Below are positions 23,218 to 33,500 of a stretch of 64,000 nucleotides of DNA, piece after piece. The stretch spans positions 1-64,000 of the forward strand of contig CALSFV010000442.1 of the NCBI GenBank assembly GCA_943737045.1. The letters are read 5' to 3'. Origin of the DNA: Parapristionchus giblindavisi (Eukaryota > Nematoda > Chromadorea > Rhabditida > Diplogasteridae). Numbering within the stretch: position 1 is the first letter of the stretch; each line of letters opens with the position of its first letter. The notes under the pieces were generated by a model. The model searched no databases and was not told the origin of the DNA. It saw only the letters and a list, made by a program, of their open reading frames with translations. The position numbers and the translations under genes were made by a program.

Positions 23218-23813
23218 CTACTGATCAGAAGGAATAGGGACTCCTCCCACGGGTGCTCCGGGGACCTTGTTCTTGGCCATGAGATATCTATGGATGTGAG
23301 GGATGACTCCACCACCGGCGATTGTTGCCTTGATTAGCGTATCCAACTCTTCGTCACCGCGAATGGCGAGATGGAGATGACGAGGCGTGATTCGCTTTAC
23401 TTTCAAATCCTTGGAGGCGTTACCAGCCAGTTCGAGAACCTGCAATACAAATAATAATAATAATTATTATTTTTATTATTCACATCATCGCTAGGTGGCC
23501 ACATAGATTGTGCCAATGATTTCGTCAAGTTATGGAGAAAAATAAAAAAAATTATATTTTGCAATAGAAACACAGCTCGTTGAAGTAATTTCGAAGAGAA
23601 CTTTGGGTGGCAAAAACAATGGAAGAGCAGAGACAGTGCAGTAAAAGTAGAACAATTACTTACCTCAGCAGTGAGGTACTCTAGAATGGCAGCTGCGTAG
23701 ACGGCAGCTGTGCCTCCAACACGGCCATGACTTGTTGAGCTCTGCTTCAAAAGGCGATGGACACGTCCCACGGGGAACTGGAGACCAGCACGTGCCGATC
23801 GAGATACTGCCTG

Positions 23814-23846
<33 letters not shown>

Positions 23847-24101
23847 TTTATTCCATCAAGTGAACGCATCGAGGATGGGATCGGGAATATCTGTTAGATA
23901 AGTATGAAGGATGCCCGTCGCCAAGGCGAATCGGTGAAATGTGGGGGAGGTTGAATGAATGTTAACTTCACGAGATAGGTAAGTGTAAGACTAAAAAGGA
24001 ATCAAAGACCTCCCGAAACAAAAAAAATGCATAAATTCCGAACCAACCTTTGACTTGGCCTTTCCAGAGTCCTTGCCGGCCTTTCCTTTTCCTCCAGCCA
24101 T
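23218..24101 (-). CDS. htz-1: Histone variant H2A.Z
   Basis: Three exons on the minus strand: 24101-24048 (18 codons, [18 protein letters not shown]), 23810-23664 (49 codons, [16 protein letters not shown]...), 23439-23218 ([20 protein letters not shown]... to TGA). The product is 140 aa, the same length as C. elegans HTZ-1. It has the complete histone fold: alpha-1 ([13 protein letters not shown]), alpha-2 ([20 protein letters not shown]), the docking domain [20 protein letters not shown] with the glycine-rich H2A.Z signature, and the acidic patch residues. H2A.Z replaces H2A in nucleosomes near promoters and is deposited by SWR1/SRCAP-type remodellers. The first donor is the less common GTTGGT. 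Variation is limited to the loop-1 region ([10 protein letters not shown]) and the last dozen residues ([14 protein letters not shown]). Being spliced, it is not a replication-dependent histone gene. Confidence 0.97.
23818..23850. repeat. (AAT)n microsatellite in H2A.Z intron 1
   Basis: About ten AAT units close to the exon-2 acceptor. Confidence 0.9.
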
Positions 24102-24501
24102 TGGTTAACACAAAATGGAGTAATGAGACAACTATTAACCTGAACAAACTTGAATGGAACAGAAATCCGTAATCTAGAAACCTTTTTCATAATATTTCAA
24201 TATGCTATCACGAAGTAGCGCTGTTAAATTAGAAAGAATGATTTGATGTAGTTCGAATAAATATTGAATAACAGAAATTAGGTGGAGAAGCACCGAAAAA
24301 ATGTTAAAAAAACAACAACAACAACAATCACAAAACGAAACTAAATTTTCGAGTATACGGTATTACGGAATTCCGTACAAGATATTCGAAATATTTTCAA
24401 AAAAAATTCGCGCCACAGCTATTGATTGTTGTTGTTTATTAGTTTATTTTTGTTAAATTTGGTCCGTTAATTCTTTTTTTTTGTTTAGGAAGTAATGAGA
24501 A

Positions 24502-27500
24502 ATGATCGACCCAAAAGATATCGATCTCAATGGCGAATTGAACACCTCTACGGATCGTAAGACGATCTACCAATGCCTTTTCGTAAGTGTGATGCATCAA
24601 ACCATTGTGATTATGTCGTTTCAGCTGGCGAATATGATGAGGAAATGCATCAAAAGATCAAATCTCGACATTCCTGCTCCTGGTGAGCTACGGTGCCATG
24701 TTTATTACTCAGTTTTTCATCAAAATAATGCGCAGTTATTGGAATTTCGTGAAGCGGAGGACTGTGTATGTATGTATGTGTAACATAGGCCATAGTTTGA
24801 TGGTTTGTGGTACCAAAAAACTAAAGAATTAATGGGAAGATCAGCATTGTCGCTCTGGATGCTCAGGCAGTTCTCATGAATGATATTTCATCATATGACG
24901 GCAGCTAAAACATACATTATAATTGATCTTTATGGGAGATGTAACAGAAATAGTTTAATTTAAACGTATTTATTTCAGCATTTCAAATGATGCTACAGGG
25001 CTGGGATGTAAAGGCGAGAGAAGCGTATGATGCTTCATGTACCGATCTCCCGAAGAGTTTTGCGAAAAACATCGTCCACTCTATGTTAGTATTAACTCTA
25101 TTGTTTATTTATTTATTTATTTATTCTATCAAATATTATGAAGGATTGATATCTGTGTAGAAGATGGATAGATGTATTTCTGTCGCATTTGGCGATTTCG
25201 GTTTTGGCACGGTGGTTTTGTTTTTATGATTTCCTTCCACTTTCTCATGCTCTGCTCAAAAGCTAAAGGCACACCACGGGCTAATTGTACTCTCCGCTCT
25301 TGCAACGCTTTCTCGTAGACCTAGAAAGTGAGAGAAAGTCAAAACGGGGAGTTTCGAATTATTTTTGGCGACTTCGAACGCGCCAGTCAGTGACTTTAGG
25401 TCATACATGGGCGGGGGACCTGGAGCTCGATTCTACAGGGGGCATCCGAACGAAAAATGGTTATTTTTACAGGGGGCCTTCACCTTTTAATCAAAAATTT
25501 CACCAGAACGTCATTTTTTACAGGGGTCATTCCATAAATTTTCGAAAAGTCCTAATTTTACAGGGGGCACCCCCCCCTGTCGGCGCCCATGTATGATTTA
25601 GGTGCTTTCTTCGAATAAATGAATAGCGTATAATCTACAAGCACAAGTTTGTATTCATATTAGATTTAAAATTGCTAGAAAATGAACTTTAATAGATCAA
25701 TAATTATAATTATAGTGGCCGTGCTCAAGTGGAATCCTCTGATGGCATCAGCCTCTCTGAGACGTACGTCAGTTTACTCGAGAACGCCGACAAGGATCTA
25801 TACGAGGTTGATACTGTCATAATCATGAAATGGGGTCGATCGCGATCGATATATCGATTTGGCCAGTCAAGCTGGGGGAATTGCGTGAATGTGGTGTTGT
25901 GGGCGGCATTGTCGAAAGCGACGAGGTACACCCTGTTTAGCTAAGATTCATTTTTAACTTCTGGGGCAAATGCTGCTCACGTGTGCGGAATTAAGATCGT
26001 GAAATCAACTTTTCCAGTGACTACTTACAGTCCAATTGGCCACGAATTTGGCAATAATGGTAATAACGATAGTTTCAATAATTAATTTTCAGAAGATCTC
26101 CACATTCACTCGGTTCTCACTGACTACAGCTCGAGTTGGATTGACGAATGTCTTTGTTGTCCATCCCTTCCTGGTATTTAGATTCGGTTAGTCGCCATCT
26201 CCAATTTATCTCTTCTTTCTCGACTGTCAAGTGTACCATAAGAAGTATCATGATATTTTAAATATATTTAATAAAAACATTTCAGTACTTATTATTAGTA
26301 CTCTTTGGGTTTTGAAATACCGTAGTCTGTTATTTCGACACATGGCGTATGGCGTAATTCAATGATTATTGATTCAATATATAGTAATAGCATAATGCGT
26401 AATTTAAGAGTTCAAGAATCGTCAGCATTGGGCCATTCGTGCTCGTTCCATCTGGATCAATTGTGTGCTCACCAGAATTCCTGTTCATCTGCAGGTGCAT
26501 TTAAAAAAATATTTCAAAAACTGTGTCACCCGATTGCGGCGTTCTGGCCTATTTCGAGTGAAAGCGATTGTAAATACGAATTCAAGTTTGCAATATCAGG
26601 GGTCATACAAAAAATCGATACTTATGCTCGACATTCTCAACGCCGTATCTGCTCATGCTTAAATAAATAAATAAACAAATCCTCAGATGGTGGCCCCTCA
26701 GCTGGTTCTATACACGGCTCGCCTCTTCATGTTGAACAAAGATGCTACTCGCCCGGAGATGCTGGAAGCTCTAGCGAAGTGAGCTTTTATTTATATATTT
26801 TTTCCATCAGTTAAATCATGAATAATGAGAAAAAAGCAACAATAAGGGAGCGATGGAGTTCCGTCGCTTTAAGCGATTTCGGTTGGGGAGTGGAAGCTTA
26901 AACTGAATATCAATATTAAGTTTAAGCTTTGTTATCGATCGATCGATTGATTGATTGATTTATTGATTATCAATTACTCTTTGCAGTCTGACGCAGTACT
27001 GTCCGGGACTGGCTCGTTGCGCCCGACCGCCGGCTGGATCGTCGCTCTCTGAGCACTACAGGAATCATATCTGGAGAACGAGGTAAGACTTTTACAATCG
27101 TTCTTTTATGCGCTGGTAAAAAGCCGTGACCAAAAAGTGTCGAGAGAGTGTATGAAACAAGTAGAGTTTACTCTGCTTTTCTTCTCTTTCGTATCCTTTG
27201 CATTGAACATATGTTGTTGAAAGCCTCTGCAGAAGGTGAAAGCCAGATTAAGTCCAATTCAAATGAAACTTTTGTTGTAATCTAAAAGTTCTTGCAAATA
27301 TTAAAAATAGAATATTATAGGATGTTGGCGCTCAACGCAATTCGTACGGATATTGAGCGGAATGATGACGTCACGGCCTATGCTCGTCCTTACTCGCTCT
27401 ATCGGTATTTATTTATTTTATTTTTTTTAAATTTGTTTTATTGATTGATTGCATATGAGCGTCGGATATCTAGTTATTTAGTAAAAAAACTTCAATTATA

Positions 27501-30500
27501 AGAATCGCTAATGCTTGCTACATTTGCGAGACGATGTCTTCCCGCCTTTGAATTTTGGAAAAAGAAACTTAATAAAAATAAAATAATAAAATAAATAAAT
27601 AAAATAAACATAATAAAATGTGCTTAGATTCGAGACCGCCGAAGAGCTCAAGACGTTCATCATCAATGAGCTCAAATTCTGTGAGAGCCAGGAGTCAGAA
27701 GAGCAGATAAGAAGGATGTCCCATCAACGAGTACAGTTAGTTAAATTAAATTAAGATTTAATTATTAAGTGAAAATTACATTGCATAAAGATATTTCCTC
27801 GTTTGTTTATTCTTTTTTTTTAATGTAACTCCCCCCTCCCCCCTTACGATTTACATTTATGGGCAAAACAGTATTTTACTGAAATAAAAGGATTAAAATT
27901 ATATTAAATTAATTATTCAATTTAATTAATTAAGAAGACCGACGGATCCGTTCGGCGACGATGACGAGTTCGTAGATGAGGAGGATCATGAGGTGAGGTG
28001 GTTGCCCGAGTCATGCGTTTGACCAGATGCATGACCCGGCGAACCTACAATACCTCAACGTTTATTGATCGAATGATTTATCTATTGCAGGTGTTGACTC
28101 TATGTGGACGAATGGAGTACGAGGAAATGGTGGAGGAGGAGGAAGATGAGGATCGAGAACTGGCTACGGTATATCGATCGTCCTGTTCATTGCCCATACA
28201 TACAGTACCTTTGCGCGCTCATGGGAATGGTACCCATCATACACTGCGAACTGAAGGGGCGTGCGAACTGAAAATTATTTAAAAGGTTAATTTTACAGGG
28301 GGCACTCGATCCAACTTTCGAAAAGTCCTAATTTTACAGCGAATATCACCCTGTCGGCTCGTGTATGGTGACCATCATCCTCTTTTTGACATGAAGTGGA
28401 ATAAAATAGCGGGAAAAATGAGTAAAACGCGGCGCGAAAGGTGACTTTTTGACTTTCGTTGATTTTTTAAACAAATGTTTGTCGGGGCACCAGTCTTTTT
28501 TGCCTTTTGGCAGACCTCTCCCATCATGATTGTAGTAGTGTAGTACATCTGTCGTATTCCAGATCGAGGCTCACGATGCCGTCGTTACGAATAATACGGT
28601 AGATGGTAACGCGGATACTACGGTAGGTTGTGGCGGGGGTATTATCGATTGATTGTTGCCTGATTCCAGGTAGCTCAGCCCTCTCCACCTCGCTCTGCTT
28701 CTGACTCCTCTAAAAGGAAGGAATCGAAGACGAGAAGAAGAAGAGTGCCGACCACCTCATCTGTTAGTTCATGTGCATATGAGAAAAATTTAAAGGGATC
28801 ATTGCCTCTATCTCAATGGCCTCTTCATTGCGCACACTATTTCTCTGTTCTCCAACAACAAGAAAGCATTGCGCGGGTGATAAGACGTTTCAGAAATTTC
28901 ACTTCGGAAAAGGACACTTCAGAAACTAATTTTCAGAAAAGGACGTTTCAGAAATTTCGCTTCAGAAAATGTCATTTCGGAAAATCTTTTCCAGAAAAGG
29001 ACGTTTCAGAAATTTTCATTTCAGAACTTCCAACTCAGAAAAGGACGTTTCAGAAATTGGCACTTCAGAAATTCCAACTCAGAAAAGGACGTTTCAGAAA
29101 TTATTTTTCAGAAATTCCAACTCAGAAAAGGACGTTTCAGAAAATTTGCAGTACGGTTTGTGGCTTTAAACTGCAGAGAAGATCGCTTAGAATGAATTTA
29201 GTAGCATTCAATTACAACGGGAAAATTTTCTGAAACGTCCTTTTCTGAGTTGGAATTTCTGAAGTGCCAATTTCTGAAACGTCCTTTTCTGAGTTGGAAT
29301 TTCTGAAGTGCCAATTTCTGAAACGTCCTTTTCTGAGTTGGAATTTCTGAAAAAAATTTTCTGAAACGTCCTTTTCTGGAAAATCATATCTGAAGTGGAA
29401 ATTTCTGAAACGTCCTTTTCTGAAGAGGATTTTCTCAAATAGCACTTTCTGAAGTGAAATTTCTGAAACGTCTTATCACCCATTGCGCGTTTAAGAGACC
29501 ATTCAGTGAGGTTACGCTCCCGTTAAAGTGGAATAAAACTGCTCAAAAAAGGATAATAGATCGTTGTGCGAAGGCGCTCTGTGACTCTTTAAACAAATTT
29601 ATAGTGCTTCTTTCTTTCCGGCACCTCTCGGTTGTGCTTCCCGCAGGTCGAAAAATGCGTTGCAAACTACGAAGGCTGACGCATTTTGGATTTTTTTTGA
29701 TTTTTTTCTTCTGAAAACCAGACCGCATTTTGGATTTTTTCTGTGCAATGAGCGCGCATTTTGCAAATCTGTAACGTAGCAGCTGTTCGACCTACGGCTA
29801 TAGGTCAAATAGCTAGGTTATCAGTTTCCAAAATGCGGCCGGTTTTTCGATTTTTGGCAAATTTTGGCTCAAAATGCGGAAAGGTGTGGTATAATACTTT
29901 GTAACATACTTTTCGACCTATGCATATGGCTAGCCATGCATAATTGTACACTACATCTGTGGCATTTCAGATCGAGTCTACCGATCATGAAGATACGAAT
30001 AATACGGTAGATGACGTTGATACTACGGTAGGTTGTGGCGGGCATTATCGATTGATTGATGCCTGATTCCAGGTAACTCAGCCATCTCCTCCTCGTTCTA
30101 CTGCTGACTCATCTACAAGGAAGGAATCGAAGACGAGAAGAAGAAGAGTGCTGACCATCTCATCTGTTAGTGCATGCGTATCTGATAGAAGTTTAATTAT
30201 TTAAAGGGGACGTAACCCTCAATGGTCTCTTCGACGCACAATGCTTTCTCGTTGTTAGAGAACAGATAAATAGTGTGCACAATGTAAAGACCATTGAGAG
30301 AGGTTACTCCCCCTTTAAAGTGGAATAAAATTGCGCAAAAAAAGGAATATATCGTTGTGGGAAGGTGCTGTGCACGATTGGCTTTTTAAACAAATTTGTA
30401 GCGCTTCTTCCTTTTTCCGAACCACCTCTCGGTTGTGCTGCCCATACATTTGCGGCATTGTCGCTAGCGACACGGTCCATCCGGTTTTGGCGCCCGACGC

Positions 30501-33500
30501 AGCCGATTTTGGCAAAATTCATTCAAAAAAAGAAAAACATATAGTCGAAATTCACTCAAAATTTAAAAAAAAACATGCACAGTCAAAAGTTACTCAAAAA
30601 TGAAATTTTTGCGTCCCACCCACCCGATTTTAATTTCTAGTCAAATAAAATAAAAACAAATCAAATAATTTATTTTCCTGTATAAGAAAGAAAGGGATGG
30701 TATTGTGGTTCTTCTTATCACTTTAAACGGGAGTCAGGAAAACTAGACTTCTTATGCCTTTGTTGTTGGTCCAGTGTGTTAGGGTTCTGCATTCGTGCAC
30801 TAAGTCGTACAATTCGTGCAATTGTGCATCATTTTCATCGATCATATACATTTAGCGGTCGTTATTTTTGATGCTTTAGTGAAATTTACATTTATATAAT
30901 AAAGAAAATGCCGATAAAGCTTTAAAAATAGCGACCGCTAAATGTATATGATCAACATGGGTGGGCGCGTGAAAACGAATATTTTTTGCACACAGCCTTG
31001 CCTTCCCATCGTTGCCTTGCGCATAGCCATGCTTCGCAAAAATTTGGAAAATTTCCTGTTGAATTAGCTACAAAAACAATCTCATATAGCCATGCGCATA
31101 GCCTTGCCTTACAATTCTCCGGTTTCCCCCCAGCGTGCCCTCCTATGATGATCAATGAAAATGATGCACGATTCTGCACGATTGCACGACTTAGTGCTCG
31201 AATGCGGAACCCTACAGTGTGTGTCGTTCCGTCAGCTTGATTTCCGTGAAGTCCTACTTGATCATATCCGTCCATCTCATTCTAGTTCTATTTCTAGTGA
31301 CAAATTTTATTCATGTATGGTGCTGCATAATCGTACGGTACATCTGTGTCACAGGTCGAATGACTAGGTTATTAGTTTTCAAAATCCGGTCAGGCTTGGT
31401 ACTTTGTAACATACTTTTCGACCTATGATCTGTGTCCTTCCAGATCGAGTCTACCGATCACGAAGATGATACGGTTGATGATAACGCGGATACTACGGTA
31501 GGTTGTGGCGGGTATTATCGATTGATTGTTGCCTGATTCCAGGTAGCGCATCCATCTCCACCTCGTTCTACCTCTGACTCATCTACAAGGAAGGAATCGA
31601 AGACGAGAAGAAGAAGAGTGCTGACCATCTCATCTGTTAGTCAATGAGTAACTACTGATAGGGCACTAGGTCGTGTGAGAACCATAAATGGGCCGGTTAC
31701 CTGGAGCTCGATTCTATAGGGGGGACATCCTAACAAAAATGTTTTACAGGGGGCATTACCTTATTTTTTAAATTTCACCTAAACGTCATTTTTTACTGGG
31801 GGCATTCCAAAATTTTTCGAAAAGCCATAATTTTACAGGGGCACTCCCATGTCTGCGCCCATGTATGATGGTAACTGATGAATGAGAACCGACTGGATGA
31901 GAACGTTGTGCATACTTTGTCTATTCATCTCTCATATGCAAATAGTTCTGAATGAGAACTTCTCATCCAGTCGGTTCTCATTCATCGATTATTATCCGAC
32001 GGCATTCCACAAATTTACGAAAAGCCCTAATCTTACACCCTCATGTCGGCGCCCATGTATGATCTTTACTTGTATTTCCGTTATAGGACGAAGATGATGT
32101 ACCCGCCAAGCATACTCGAAGTCACTTGAATCCATCGATACACTATAGAGCACCGTATTCGCCTATCGATAGTCAACAGAGGAATCGCAGGTTGGAATAC
32201 TGTACTTGCATCGGTTACGCTACCATCGTATTGGTTATCATCGGTTACGGTACCATCGTATTGGTTATCATCGGTTACGGTACCACCGTATTGGTTATCT
32301 AGGACGTTTGAGAACCGTACTATGTTGCAATTATTGATCCGATTTTAAGAGTTGCGAAGAGACCGAGAAGGGATGGACATATTGTGGATGCTGGTAGGGA
32401 TACGAATATGGACGATGAGACGACGAAGGTAGGCAATACACTTGATCAGATTCATACTTTGGCATGCTGAGAGTCAAAACAATACATGGGCGGGGTACCT
32501 GAAGCTCGATTCTACAGGAGGCATCCGAACGAAAAATGATTAATTTTACTGGGGGTCTTACCTTTTTTCTTCAATAACTTCACTTAAACGTCATTTTAAA
32601 GGGGCATTCCAGAAATTTTCGAAAAGCCCTAATTTTATAGGGGGCACCCCATGTCGGCGCCCATGCAAACGAAAATGCAAACCTATGAAAACGGAAAACC
32701 TCAAAACGGGGGGCGGGGAGATTTCTTAATTTAATGGTTCTTGGAGGGCTAATAAGGGAAGGGTACGTTTTCATCCACTCTGTCCAGTCATGTAAATATA
32801 ATAGTAGATCAATTGTAGGCAGTCCAATCAATCGATAATGCATTCGCGACCGAGAGTCCAGTTTCTGATGAGATTGGTTTTCCTAATGGAGTACCCTATG
32901 TTCCACCGCAACTATCACTCAATCGTACTGTAGAGGTTGGTTACCGTAGTCATGTTGGAGTTTGATTACGGTAGTCTACTCCTAATCGATTAATCTTGCA
33001 GTCCGGATATGATCCATCGATCGATAATGTTGTTCACCAGCAAATGGGCGAAGATTGGAGCGACGAGAATCGTGTCGAGGTACTGTAGCATATATCGATT
33101 TGCCCGTATATTCATAGTATTATAGTTATGTGTTCTTGGCATAACTGAAGAATATAACCAAATAAATCAATAAATTGTAGGCGGGTGAATCGATCGATAA
33201 TAGGCCCTTGTCTGAGATTCTCTCGGCTGCTATAGACGCTGTTGAAGAGGTGATGTGCGAACGAGACGTCGATACTATATTCAGCCAGGTGAGCATTATC
33301 GATCGATCGATTTCGTCAATTATCGATTGATTTTTTCGAAAATCCATAATTTTACACCGGGTCACAACCCTATAAAATTATGGCTCTACTAATATATCGT
33401 TCCGTCAGATACCTGCGGAGGACTTTTTCGATACAAGTTCAATGAATATCGGCGATTATCTGATTGGACCAAGCGCTCAAGAGATTGAAGATGGATGCAA

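Larger units (their letters stand above)
30648..31284 (-). mobile_element. RTE-type retrotransposon 3' fragment, interrupted
   Basis: Read on the minus strand, 31284-31223 matches the end of the reverse transcriptase ORF at 59440 (GATGGACGGAT-TGATCAA-AGGACTTCACGG) and 30771-30648 matches its 3' UTR (GGCATAAGAAG, then GGAAAATAAAT and a GATTTG-type tail). It is a 5'-truncated copy of the same family as 57588-59623. The 435-bp MITE at 30780-31214 sits inside it. ATTTCTAGT occurs just beyond both ends (30633-30641 and about 31287), a possible target duplication. Confidence 0.85.
28563..31635 (+). repeat. Tandem triplication of an exon pair in the 31-exon gene
   Basis: Three units, each an ATCGAG-starting exon of 54-60 bp followed about 47 bp later by a 93-bp exon: 28563-28622 with 28670-28762; 29971-30027 with 30073-30165; 31444-31497 with 31543-31635. 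The connecting introns (GTAGGTTGTGGCGGG ... CTGATTCCAG) are also nearly identical. All six exons are phase 0, so each unit adds about 50 residues (IE-x-x-D-H-E-D...DTT, then PSPPRS...RKESKTRRRRV) without breaking the frame. The long introns between units hold the window's densest nest of transposons. Confidence 0.9.

Noticed and set aside
25729..25944. Read-through of exon 25716-25806 into a longer frame
   Set aside because: The phase and helix pattern are better continued by the exon at 26093; the read-through part is low quality and ends in the intron.
26093..27404. Cyclin-fold resemblance in the N-terminal region of the 31-exon gene
   Set aside because: Only a vague helical similarity around LVLYTARLF; no cyclin-box signature residues could be matched with confidence.
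28745..29483. Frames on both strands with repeated KRTFQK/EKDVSEI motifs
   Set aside because: These are the subterminal repeats of the Mutator-like MITE read as codons; the symmetry on both strands gives it away.
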